DNA from: Manihot esculenta
Lineage: Eukaryota > Streptophyta > Magnoliopsida > Malpighiales > Euphorbiaceae
Assembly (NCBI RefSeq): GCF_001659605.2
Contig: NC_035171.2
Location: 6,278,886-6,342,885, forward strand
Length of the DNA stretch: 64,000 nucleotides
Direction of reading: 5' to 3'
Below are positions 11,114 through 21,993 of the stretch, piece by piece; positions within the stretch are counted from its first letter, which is position 1, and every line of letters starts with the position of its first letter. The notes beneath the pieces were generated by a model that was given only the letters and a program-made list of their open reading frames with translations, ran no database searches and had not been told where the DNA came from. The translations under genes were made by a program, and so were the position numbers.

Positions 11114-12246
11114 CAACCAGTGATTTGGCCAGGTGATTTGCCCAAATCACCTGCTCAAATCACCCACATCCCAGGCAATCCCTTTCCTTCTCATTATTAA
11201 TTTTTTCATATTTATGTTTAAACATTGAGGACAATGTTTGGGATAGGTGTGGGGGTGTTTGGGGAACATTTTTTCTTCACCATGCTTGCATGTTTAGTTT
11301 TCTTCTACATTCTTTTTGTTTATTTTTGCATAGGTTTTACCTCTGTTACACACCAGAAATTTTTTGTCTCTGCCACACATATGCACACACACACAGAATT
11401 TTGTTTTTTCTAGCCTATTGCTCTACTCAGCATAGATGACTAAGTCAACAAAGCTTCTTACCTCATGACCCCATTAAATTATCCAACCCTTTAAATCTGA
11501 ATTGAAACATGCACAGTGTGTAGCCTTTACTTAGGAAGTTTTTCTTCTTAAATTGAGTTCTTGAAACTGCTGTGGCCAATAGGAAAGGAAAATAAAATAC
11601 ATGCAATAAAAGTTAGTGTAATTCTCTTTGAGTTGATTTGCCCAAATTGATATAAAAAAAAAAAGAAAAGAGAAACTCAGCAAATCAAAAAGCACAACCT
11701 GTTCCTATGATCTAAGACTATGAACTGAGCTAATAGTCACTTGGACAAGTGACCAACTGAGTAACCGGAGGTGTATTACCCATGTGCACCGTCGCGTAAA
11801 AAGGTTGGTGACTTTTCAAGCATAAAATAAAGTTTCGATGGTCTAAGATTATGAACAGAGCTAGTAGCCACTTGGACAAGTGACCAACTGAGTAACCGGG
11901 GGTGTATCACCCATATGCACCATCGCGTAAAAAGGTTGGTGATTTTTTCAGGCAAGGATAAAAAGTGCTGGTAATTAAAAATGCTTAAAATAGGGCAAGT
12001 CACTCTTAAGGGATTGCATTAAACCTAATATAAATTAATAAGCATGATCAAATAAAAAACTTTCCCTTGGCCATGGTGAGCGATAGGAAACAAGGAAAGA
12101 AGGGGACAACCTTAGTACATGCATCCTACACTGTAGTGTTTCAATTTAGGAGTCTAGGGGGGGCTGATTAAGTGGTACTTAGGCTCAAAAGAAAAAGGGG
12201 CTTGATTTACTAAGTTATTTATTGCTTGAGGACAAGCAAAAAGCTA
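11114..12246 (+). other. 3' non-coding region of pol-less gypsy copy 1
   Basis: No credible gene. It contains 'acattgaggacaatgttt' followed by 'gtgtgggggtg' (11223-11260), a conserved post-pol landmark of Athila/Tat elements. Two ~110-bp tandem repeats lie at 11711-11821 and 11842-11953, and the region leads into the polypurine tract. Confidence 0.75.
11711..11953 (+). repeat. Two diverged ~110-bp repeats with a small hairpin
   Basis: Both copies run from 'tctaaga' through 'gaccaactgagtaaccgg', a GGTGTAT(T/C)ACC stem-loop, 'cgcgtaaaaaggttggtga' and end in 'ttttcaggc' or similar. The same pair exists in the other element at 43949-44188, so the arrangement predates their separation. Confidence 0.85.
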
Positions 12247-12260
12247 GGTGTGGGGGTATT
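12247..12260 (+). other. Polypurine tract of copy 1
   Basis: GGTGTGGGGGTATT ends directly at the 3' LTR (TGATCAAG). The tract is identical at 44505-44518 in the second element. Confidence 0.85.
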
Positions 12261-13708
12261 TGATCAAGCATAATTTAGCCACATTTTTATTATATTTATT
12301 ACTGTTTGTTTACACATTTTTCTAGCTTAATTTGTACTTTTGTCATGTTTTTACAGAAAATGAAGAAATTGGAAAGTTAGAGAAAAAGTGAAGAAAAAGC
12401 TGGAAAAGTGATTGGGTCAAAGTGATTTGCCCAAATCACTCGCAGAAACTGGCCAAATCACTCGCAGAGACAGAGACAGAAACTGGACTGAATCCCAGAA
12501 AGCGATTGGGGCAGATTGGGCAAGTGATTTGCCCAAATCACTCGCAAGAAACTGCCCAAATCACCTTGACAGCAGGAGTTGACAGCAGAGCGGGAAAAGG
12601 GCAGAAATTAGAAATTCAAAGAAAAGAAGTCCAAGTCCACTTCAAACACCACAAGATCAGTCCCAAGAGCCACGCCCTTCACTTAGAGAGTTCCATTCTC
12701 AATCAAATACAAAATCCAAAGAGGAATCAAAGACTACAAAGAAGACCAAATCAAATTGAGATTCCAAAACCCTAATCAAATTGGAATTGGGATTCTCCAG
12801 CTATATAAGGGCAACATCCAAACCAGCATCGCATCATCTCTTTCAGCATCTGCCATCCTCGGAAATTCTCCAGCAACACAGCAGAAACTTTCCTTCTTTC
12901 TTTTCTTCTTTATTTTTGTATTTTAGTGACCATGAGTGGCTAAATTCATTATTTTCTAGTTGAAGTTGAGAATATTCAGATTTGTGATGAATTGGGAGGT
13001 TTAATACTCCATTGTTGAACTCTTGCTTGTTTCAATATTTATGCAATCTGATCTTTTCCATAATTATTACTTTGCTTTTAGAATCAATAAGGGCCCATTG
13101 CTTTTAAATTGCTTAAGTGATAAATTGTTTGAATGATTTAGGTCCGTAATTGCTTAAATTGTTTGAACATAAATATAATCAGTTGCATAACCTAGCCTTG
13201 ACCACGCGGTTGGCAAGGATAGAATTGGGTTTCTCTAAGTCTTAATGCGATCAACGGTTGTTCGATGCTAAATGCCCCAAGGACGTTCCTTGGCAACTTG
13301 TTGATCAGTGTTTGATTAGCGAACGTTTCCTAATCAAACTAGAACTAAGGAGGAATTTGGATTGTGAGAAGCGTCTTCCACAACCAAAACTGATTTATTG
13401 AAATCAAATAGGAGTCTTTAATAATCAATGATCAATTCTGAACAAACTGAATTAGGCTCACACTTCAACTAGAATCTCTTTCCCATTGATATTCTCACTT
13501 ATTTAAATTATTGTTCTCTTTTGCTTTTAGCTTTTAACTCATCAAAACAAACCCCCCTCTTTTACTTATTTGTTATTACTTGCCTTAGTCATTATTAGGA
13601 AGATACTTGGTGTCAATTCCCTGTGGTTCGACCCTATTGCCACTATCTGCAAATTTATTTGTTGATTGATAATAGGTTTATTTTTGACGGCTTCGACAAC
13701 CGCTATCA
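12261..13708 (+). repeat. 3' LTR of pol-less gypsy copy 1
   Basis: 1448 bp, near-identical to 6934-8383, with one base lost in the terminal CCGC(C)TATCA. It is followed by the second GAAGC target copy at 13709-13713. Confidence 0.95.
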
Positions 13709-13713
13709 GAAGC

Positions 13714-14505
13714 TCTCCCTATCTGCTGACTGGATCAAGGAGGAATATCTGGAGTGGAGTTTCATGATATACCTCCTTGACCTTTTCTGGTCTGAGTCAA
13801 GGCTTTGCCCTGCAAAAGGCAACAGCTCCAAAAATCTGTCTGTGAACTCCTCTACACCCATCTCATCAGTCTGCCTCAACTGCTCAAACTCTATCATCTT
13901 CAGCTCCCTTGAACTATCTGGGAAAGCCCATCCTGCAAACTCGTTTGCAAACTCTTCCCAAGACATGCTATCCACTTTCGGGTTCACATAATTTTTGAAC
14001 CACTCTCATGCCTTCTTGCACTTAAGTGTGAACCCAGCCATCTGAATGGCTCTACTATCATCAGCCCCAATCTCATCTGTGATTACCTTAACCCTCTCCA
14101 GATACACAAATGGGTCATTCCCTTTTTCATACTGGGGAGCACCCAACTTCATGTAGTCGGTCATCTTGACCTTGCTCCCACTGGCTGAGCTAGGTCTAGG
14201 AGGTTGGGTAACTGGGGCTGCTGGTTCTGCTGGGGGAGGAGGTGCAGCATCCCCTGGGGTAGGGTTTGCTGGGTTTGGATAGTAAGGTGGAGGTGGATAC
14301 ATTGGGTATTGTGAATATGGTGGGTATGGCATCTGTGTGGGATAAGGGCTAAAGCTGTGGTAGTCCGATGTGCCTCCCATCGAATACCCAGGGTTATGTG
14401 AGAAGGGTGGGTAGTAAGGTGGCTGAATAAATCCCGAGGCCTGAGTGCCTCCTTGGGATTCTCCCATTCCTTCTTCTGACATACTGACTCCCAGACTGCC
14501 ATCCC
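13714..14505 (-). pseudogene. Gag middle portion of the main chromovirus
   Basis: On the minus strand this reads a Pro/Tyr-rich N-terminal stretch (YPPYSQYPMYPPPPYYP), then the retrotransposon gag core (GAPQYEKGNDPFVYLERVKVI, SWEEFANEFAGWAFPDSSRE, EFEQLRQTDEMGVEEFTDRF). A TGA near 14007 replaces what should be a tryptophan codon before EWF, another C-to-T type change on the plus strand. The frame joins 16786-17098 upstream across the solo LTR and 6245-6933 downstream across the nested element. Confidence 0.88.
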
Positions 14506-16780
14506 TGTAATACCCGGCTAGACTCCGGTATCGGAATCCCTACCGTCTGGTGGGACCTCGGATGTCAGAAACCTCTAGAAGGGTAAAACTATGATTTTAT
14601 GAAATGTTTTCATGTATTTCATGTTTTTAAGTAAGAAATTAAATGAGTTTTTGCATGGAAAAGTCCTTGGAGGAAAACCCAGGTTCGGCCGCCGAAAGTC
14701 AAGTTCGGCCGCCGAACATGCATGCGTTTTGGAGGCACGTTAGGCCCCCGAAAGCATGAGTGAGGGAAGTTCAGGTTCGGCCGCCGAAAGTCAAGTTCGG
14801 CCGCCGAACCTTGCATGCATGCGGAGGCACTTTCGGCCCCCGAACGTGGCCTGGCCAGCCACTATAAAAGGGACCCTTAGCCGAAATGGGCGAGGTTTTC
14901 TCACATTTTCGGCCACAGCAAGCTTCCGACCTTCCCTTAGCAAATCTTGTGTTCTTCCTCCAAATCTCTTCCATTTTTCTTGAGTTTTAAACTCACCTTG
15001 CAAGTTTTGAACATTTAAACCAAGTTTTGGAGCTTTGGGAACTCAGGAGCTCATTTTCGTGGATCTCCAAGTTTGGGTCGTCTCCCTCTCGATCTTCAAG
15101 AGGTAAGAGCCGATCTTAAGCTCCTTATGTGTTTTAACTAAGTTTTATGCAAGATCTATGGGTAGAAATGCATGTTAGGGTATATGTTGAGTTTATGGGT
15201 TTTGATGCTTTGATGAACAATGTAGCTTGTTTATGTGTTGTTGGAAGTGTTGTAGATGGGGTATTTGATAGTTTGAGACCCCTAGGTGTGATGTATGTGA
15301 AGTATGCATGTTGTAGATCAAGTTTATGCATGATTTATGGTTTTGGGAGGCAGGAGGTTCATTTGAACCAAGTTTCTGCCCGTTTGGCAGAAACCAGGTT
15401 CGGCAGCCGAAGGGAGTTTCGGCCGCCGAACCCCTCTTGTGGAGGCAGCATTCGGCTGCCGAAGGTGCCCCCAAAAAGAGACTTTCGTCTCTGTCTGGCA
15501 CTTTCGGCCGCCGAAGGTGCCGCCGAACCTGCCTGACTTTCGTCTCTGGAGGGACTTTCGGCCGCCGAACCTGCCGTCGAAAGTGCCCTGTCCAGCCATT
15601 TCATGCATGTATTCTTATGGTTAATTTATGATGTTTTAGGGGGTTTTTGGGGAGTATATTAGAGTCATGTTTAAGTATGTTTGGTCCCTCATTTGAGTCC
15701 ACCTGTGTAGGTTCAGACCCGAGGAACCGAGGACCCCAGCAGTGATAGCTGCTTCAGAGTATTGTCAGAGCTAGCCAGAGGTGAGTAGAATAAACTCTTA
15801 AGATTTTAAATTAATGAAATATTAATTTTGAGCATGTTCATGCATCACGATTGCCATGTGAATATAATAGGTTGCTTGCATTAGTTCACGAGTATGTTGC
15901 ATTGCATATTATGTTGTTGATGTGGGTAAATACTGGATGATCCACTAGTCCTTGATATGGAAGTCCAGGGAGCCTTTGACTACGCCCTTGGCACTAGAAA
16001 ATGGAAGTCCAGGGAGCCTTTGACTACGCCCTTGGCACTATGGAACACCAAGACCAAGTGCCTGATAAGGCCTTGGGGCAGTGTAAGTAATGCTATGTTT
16101 AATGGAAGACCAGTGAGCCTCTGACTACGCCGCTGGCATCAGGTATGACGATGGGACTAGTTGGTGACAGGTTTACCTTTGATGTGATATGTTTGTGATG
16201 TGTTGCATTTCATGAAAGCATGAAATAAAATATAATGTTTTTCACTATTCTGCTCACTGGGCTTTATAGCTCACCCCTTTTTCCCTAACCCCCAGTTGTG
16301 CAGGTACGGGATAGATAGAGAAGGCAAGAAGAGTAAAGTCAAATGTATGTAATAGTTAGACTGTGGACATGACGATTGTATCATGATGTAATGAAATAGA
16401 CCATAGTATGTTATGTAATGAGATATATTGAGGTTATAGTTGTGCTTGACCCTATTGATGTTGTTATCCCTTTGACACATGATCTTAATGTTTAATTGAT
16501 GTCTATGTAAACCAACTCACCATGTGTTGTATAGCCCTTTGAGGCTTTGATGAGATCCCACAGAGGGACTATGTTTATGTATATGTTATGGCATGCACAG
16601 GTTGAGTTTGGTTCATGTATGAGATGGAAAATTGTACAGGTTTATGATAGTATGTATGATGTTGATCATGTATGGGATTTACAGGTTTACAGGTTATGTC
16701 AGGCTTGCTACGGGTCCCGGCGGCCTTAAGCCGATCTGGATCCTAGCGCCGGTAGCGGTCCGGATTTCCGGGGCGTTACA
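14506..16780 (+). mobile_element. Solo LTR, chromovirus family, inverted relative to host element
   Basis: A 2275-bp single LTR (TGTAATACCC...GGCGTTACA) with TSD ATCCC (14501-14505, 16781-16785), inserted in gag. It is plus-oriented, opposite to the main element. TATAAAAG lies at 14863-14870, flanked by palindrome clusters at about 14680-14850 and 15400-15585. Single LTRs with intact TSDs arise by recombination between the two LTRs of a full element. Confidence 0.94.
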
Positions 16781-16785
16781 ATCCC

Positions 16786-17098
16786 TCCTCTGCTCTACAT
16801 CCATATCATCCCCCATGCCCTCTGACGCTCCTCCCTGAACTGTCCCTCTGACTGATCTGCTTCTACCCAGATCCAAAGACCTTCTAGAGTCTCTCACTGC
16901 TCTTTCTCCGCTAGATCTACTAGACATTGCCCTAGGCAATGCTGGAGGACGGGCGCTCGTGCCCTCATCCTCAGGTGGTACTCCAGTCAATCTTGCTGAT
17001 CGACGAGTTCCTCTCATCCTGTTTTTCTGAAAAACAGTACACATCACATAAACATTAGCATCATATGGTTCATGTGGGCACACATGAACCCGCATCAC
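16786..17098 (-). pseudogene. Gag N-terminus of the main chromovirus
   Basis: An Arg/Ser-rich N-terminal gag segment. The likely start is the Met at about 17017 (MRGTRRSARLTG); an upstream Met at 17098 is in the same frame. The frame continues directly into 14505 if the solo LTR and one TSD copy are disregarded, which supports the assignment. It lies between the PBS and the gag core. Confidence 0.75.
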
Positions 17099-17253
17099 AC
17101 ATCATAGCATATCATTCATATCATAACATTTCACATCATCATGTAAGACAAGACTACACATCCTATCCTAGTGGACATGATCTTTCCTACTGTGCTTGAC
17201 CTTCTATAACATCTATGAGCCCGACACTCTAGGTCCGACCATATGAACCTAGG

Positions 17254-17265
17254 GCTCTGATACCA
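17254..17265 (-). other. Primer binding site (initiator Met-tRNA) of main chromovirus
   Basis: The minus strand reads TGGTATCAGAGC, the standard plant retrotransposon PBS complementary to initiator tRNA-Met. It is now separated from its own LTR (19533) by the solo LTR at 17270-19528. Confidence 0.9.
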
Positions 17266-17269
17266 TTCT

Positions 17270-19528
17270 TGTAACTACCCGAAAATCGGACCGCTACCGG
17301 CGCTAGGATCCAGATCGGCTTAAGGCCGCCGGGACCCGTAGCAAGCCTGACATATAACCTGTAAACCTGTATAATCCCATACATGATCAACAACATGCAT
17401 AAAAATTTAAACTTTTCTTTCATTCATTTCTCATACACCAAACTCAACCTGTGCATGCACTAAAACATAATCATAAACTTGACCCCTCTGTGGGATCTCA
17501 TCAATGCCCCAATGGGCGATATACATGCGTTGAGTTGGCTAACATCTGTATCATCAAATATCTAAGATCATGCATCAACAAGGGATTACAATACTCATAG
17601 GGTCAAGCACATCTATAACCTCAATATACCTCATTACATAACATACTGTAATCTCTTACATTACATCATAGTACAATTGTCATGTCCACAATCTAACTAT
17701 TACATCAACATACTTCAAAACTCTGGCTAACCTCCTGGTCTACCCTGTACCTGCACATCTGGGGTTAGGGGAGAGGGGTGAGCTACAAAGCCCAGTGAGC
17801 AGAATAGTGAAATCATATATTAAAATTTCATGCTTTCATGAAATGCAACACATCACAACAAATCACATCTCGGATGGTATTGTCACCATTAGTCCTCTAC
17901 ATAGTCCAACTGTGCCGGGACGTAGAATGGGTACAACCAGTCTTTCCCTTAACATAACATATCATACAGTCCAACTGTGCCAGGGACGTAGAATGGGTAC
18001 AACCTGGACTTTCTCTTACATCGTGCCAGGGACATAGAATGGGTACAACCTGGACTTCCATACCATATCATGCCGTAACATCATCATGCCATATGAGGAC
18101 TAAAGGATCATCCAATAACCAATCCACATCAACATCATAAATGCAATGCAACATATTCGTGAATACTAATGCAAACAACCTACTATATCTCATGGCATTC
18201 ATGATGCATGGATCATGCTCAAAATTCATATTTCATTTAATTTAAAACTTAAGGTTTATTCCACTCACCTCTGGCTAGCTCTGACAAACTCTGTAGCAGC
18301 TGGCTCACTGCTGGGGTCCTCGGTTCCTCGGGTCCGAACCTACACAGGTGGACTCCAATAAGGGACCAAACATACATAAACATGACTCTAATATACTCCC
18401 CAAAAACCCCCTAAAACATCATAAAACAACTACATAAAAACATGTAAGAAATGGCTGGACAGGGCACTTTCGGCGGCAGGTTCGGCGGCACCTTCGGCGG
18501 CCGAAACTCCCAGACAGAGGCGAAACTCATGCATGTTCGGCGGCACCTTCGGCGGCCGAAAGTCCCAGACAGAGACGAAAGTCTCTTTTCGGGGGCAACT
18601 TCGGCAGCCGAAAGGCCTGCCTCCCCAGCCATGTTTGGCGGCCGAAAGTGCCTTCGGCTGCCGAACCTGGTTTCTGCCAAAGGGCAGAAACTTGGCTCCT
18701 TTATGCACATTTGCCTCCTAACTCTTCCAACATGCATATAACTCAACCAAATCATGCAAAAATACATACAATGGTTCTTAGGGGCCTCAAACTAACTTAA
18801 ACCCCAACTACAACACACAAACCAACATACATTGCTCAAGAACACATATAAAACCCATAAACCTAACTATGAGCTAAACATGCATTCTACCCCATAAAAC
18901 AACTTAAAACTTACTTAAAACATATAATGAGCTTAAGATCGGCTCTTACCTCTTGAAGATCGAGAGAGAGGCGACCTAAACTCGGAGATCCAAGCAAATG
19001 AGCTCCTGAGTTCCCAAAGCTCCAAAACTTGTCTTAAATGCTCAAAACTTGCAATGTGAGGTGAAAACTCAAGAAAAATGGAGGAGATTTGAAGAAAGAA
19101 CACAAGATTTGGGGAGAGGGGGGGTCGGAAGCTAGCTATGGCCGAAAATGGGAGAAAGCTCGCCCATTTCGGCTAAGTGACCCTTTTATAGGTGGCTGGC
19201 CAGGCCACGTTCGGGGGCCGAAAGTGCTTCCGCATGCATGCCATGTTCGGCGGCCGAACTTGGGTTTCGGCGGCCGAACCTGGACTTCCCTCACTCATGC
19301 TTTCGGGGGCCTAACGTGCCTCCAAAACGCATGCATGTTCGGCGGCCGAACCTGGGTTTTCCTCCAAAGACTTTTCATGCAAAAACTCATTTAATTTTCA
19401 TACTTAAAACCATGAAATACCTTAAAACATTTTATGAAAACATGTTTCTACCCTACTAGAAGCTTCCGACATCCGAGATTCCACCGGACGGTAGGAATTC
19501 CGATACCGGAGTCTAGCCGGGTATTACA
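17270..19528 (-). mobile_element. Solo LTR inserted at the LTR/PBS junction
   Basis: A 2259-bp single LTR of the same broad family as the main LTRs but clearly diverged from them, in the same orientation. It is flanked by ATTCT (17265-17269 and 19529-19533). The right-hand copy includes the first base of the main element's LTR, so the integration site spanned the junction itself. Palindrome clusters lie at about 18470-18665 and 19205-19345. Confidence 0.88.
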
Positions 19529-19532
19529 ATTC

Positions 19533-21776
19533 TGTAACGACCCGAAAATCGGACCGCTACCGGCGCTAGGATCCGGGTCGACTTAAGGCCGCCGGGACCC
19601 GTAGCAAGCCTAACATACATCCCGTGAACCTGATTAATCCCATACATGATCAACAACATACATAAAATTAAAACTTTTCCTTTTCAACATACACCAAACT
19701 CAACCTGTGCATGCACTATACATAAACATAACTTAAACATTAATCCCTCTGTGGGATCTCATCAAAGCCCCCAATGGGTGGCATAACAAGAGTTGAGTTG
19801 GCTAAACATGGACATCAATAACATTAAGATCATGTTTCAAAAGGGATTACATTAAACTATGGTCAAGCACACTTCTAACCTCAATATCATTACATTACAT
19901 ATCTATACATCATTATACAATCTGTCATGTCCACTTTCTAACTATTACATACATAAGACTTCATTACTCTTCTTGACTTCTCTGTCTAACCCGTACCTGC
20001 AAACCTGGGGAATTTGGAAGAGGGGTGAGCTACTAGAGCCCAGTGAGCAGAATAGTAAAGCATTTAAAACATATGATAACATGGAATGTATCACATCACA
20101 ACTAATCATATCAAGGATGAACTTGTCACCATTTAGCCCTCTACATAATCCAATCATGCTAGGGGCATAGTACAGGCCACACCTGGTCTTTCTCTTATAC
20201 ATAACATAACATAACATACATAATCCATGATGCCGGGGGCATAGTGCAGGCCACATCCGGTCTTTCTCTTACATAGTGCCAGGGGCGTAGTGCAGGCCAC
20301 ACCTGGACTTCCATATCATATCATCATGTCATAACATATGAGGGCTAATGGATCATTCAATATTCATCCACATCAACAACATATTATGCAATGCAACATA
20401 TTCGTGATTTCTAATGCAAGCATCCTAGAATATCACATGGCATCCGTGATGCATGAACATGCTCAAAACTGATTTATTTATTTATTTAAAAGCATAAGAG
20501 TCATTCCACTCACCTCTGGCTAGCTCTGACACTGACTGAAGCAGCTGACTCACTGCTGGGGTCCTCGGTTCCTCGGGTCCAAACCTACACAGGTGGACTC
20601 AAATGAGGGACCAACATACTAGAACATAACTCTAAAACATCCCCCAAAAACTCCCCTAAAACACCTCAAAACAATCATGCAAAAACATGCAAAGGAAGGC
20701 TGGACAGGGCAGGTTCGGCGGCACCTTCGGCGGCCGAAAGTCCCTCCAGAGCCGAAACCCAGGCAGGTTCGGCGGCACCTTCGGCGGCCGAAAGTCCCAG
20801 ACAGAGACGAAAGTCTCTTTTCGGGGGCAACTTCGGCAGCCGAAAGGCCTGCCTCCCCAGCCATGTTCGGCGGCCGAAAGTTCCTTCGGCTGCCGAACTT
20901 GGTTTCTGCCAAAGGGCAGAAACTTGGCTCCCTTGCACAAAATTTTCTCCTTTCCATTCCAACATGCATATAACTCATCCAAACTATGCAAATATACATA
21001 CATTGGCTCCTAGGGGCTTCAAACTAACTTAAACCCCAACTACAACACACAACAGCAACACAAAACAACATACATTGCTCAAAGCATAACATTAACTCAA
21101 AAACCTAACTATGAGCTAAACATGCATTCTACCCCATAGATCTTGCATAAAACATACTTTAAACATAAAATGAGCTTAAGATCGGCTCTTACCTCTTGAA
21201 GATCGAGAGGGAGACGTCCTAAACTCGGAGGTGGGAGATTTTGAGTTCTTGAACCTCAAAGCTCCAAAACTTGCTCAAATCTCTTCAAAACGACATAAAC
21301 CTTGTTAAAATATGAAGGATTGAAGGAAAATCATCAAAAACGAACCATGGAGGGGCAAGAACTCACCGTGGTCGAAAATGGGGAGAAAACTCGCCCGTTT
21401 CGGCCACGGAACTCTTATATAGGGGCTGGCCAGTTCACGTTCGGGGGCCGAACGTGCCCCCACATCTCATGCATGTTCGGCAGCCGAACATGAGGTTCGG
21501 CGGCCGAACCTGGTTTCTTGCAACAAAACTTTCGGAGGCCAAAAGTGCTTTCAAAACCTATCCACGTTCGGCGGCCGAACATGACTTTCGGCGGCCAAAC
21601 CTGGTAAAGGTTCCATGGTCTTTTTCATTTGAAAACTCAAATTCATTCTTACTTAAAAATCATTAAAACATGAAAACATTTGTGAAAACATGATTTTACC
21701 CTTCTAGAGGTCTCTGACATCCGAGATTCCACCGGACGGTTGGAATTTCGATACCGGAGTCTAGCCGGGTATTACA
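19533..21776 (-). repeat. 5' LTR of the main chromovirus
   Basis: 2244 bp, the promoter-side LTR in minus sense. TATATAAGAG is on the minus strand at about 21411-21421. It is 54 bp longer than the partner LTR because the palindrome-rich block near 20709-20795 is duplicated with a short filler. It is otherwise near-identical to 667-2856, indicating an insertion much younger than the solo LTRs' parental sequences. Confidence 0.95.
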
Positions 21777-21993
21777 GCAGCACATTGAGTTACAACATCA
21801 CTTCATTAGAGAGCTCGTTGATAAAAGAGAAATTTCAATGCATTTTTGCAAGACCGACGTGCAAGTTGCAGATATCTTCACTAAGGCGATCTCCATGGAG
21901 AAGTTCATCTTCTTTCGGGATCTACTTAGAGTTAAAGATTTTACTAGCTCGAAGAGTAGTGTTCAATACCAATCTGGAAAAACAAATATGTGA
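21777..21993 (+). pseudogene. Copia RNase H tail (unit 0, right half)
   Basis: Resumes the remnant broken at 666. It encodes HHFIRELVDKREISMHF, the QVADIFTKA motif near the end of copia RNase H, and a natural stop at about 21991. It is near-identical to 30290-30504 and 46331-46547. Confidence 0.88.

Larger units (their letters stand above)
6934..13708 (+). mobile_element. Non-autonomous (pol-less) Ty3/gypsy element, Athila/Tat-like, copy 1
   Basis: A complete element of 6775 bp with TGATCAAG...TATCA LTRs (6934-8383, 12261-13708), a PBS for Asp-tRNA (8389-8406), a polypurine tract (12247-12260) and TSD GAAGC (6929-6933, 13709-13713). It sits inside gag of the main chromovirus. It carries only gag/protease remnants. 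RT, RNase H and integrase are absent, and most of the gag core has also been deleted. The two LTRs differ at only about five places by eye, so insertion was recent and must have used enzymes supplied by another element. The lineage call rests on the PBS and the DLGAS protease. Confidence 0.93.
667..21776 (-). mobile_element. Composite Ty3/gypsy chromovirus (Tekay/Del-like) with three nested insertions
   Basis: A full-length LTR retrotransposon read on the minus strand. It has two ~2.2 kb LTRs (667-2856, 19533-21776) ending TG..CA, a PBS matching initiator Met-tRNA (17254-17265), a polypurine tract beside 2856, and gag-PR-RT-RNase H-integrase-chromodomain order. The 5-bp TSD GCAGC flanks it, and the uninterrupted target is visible at 30285-30300. 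Removing the nested elements and their TSDs leaves about 9.8 kb, a normal size for a plant chromovirus. The coding region is dead: stops near 14007, 6246 and 4393, and frameshifts near 5070 and 3406-3451. The lineage is inferred from the chromodomain-like C-terminus and long LTRs, not from a tree. Confidence 0.93.

Noticed and set aside
21301..21666. Small frames near the end of the main LTR
   Set aside because: LTR sequence with palindromes; no gene-like features.
17270..21776. Tandem LTR dimer or a short element with two adjacent LTRs
   Set aside because: The two LTRs are clearly diverged, and ATTCT flanks the inner one, so it is a separate insertion.
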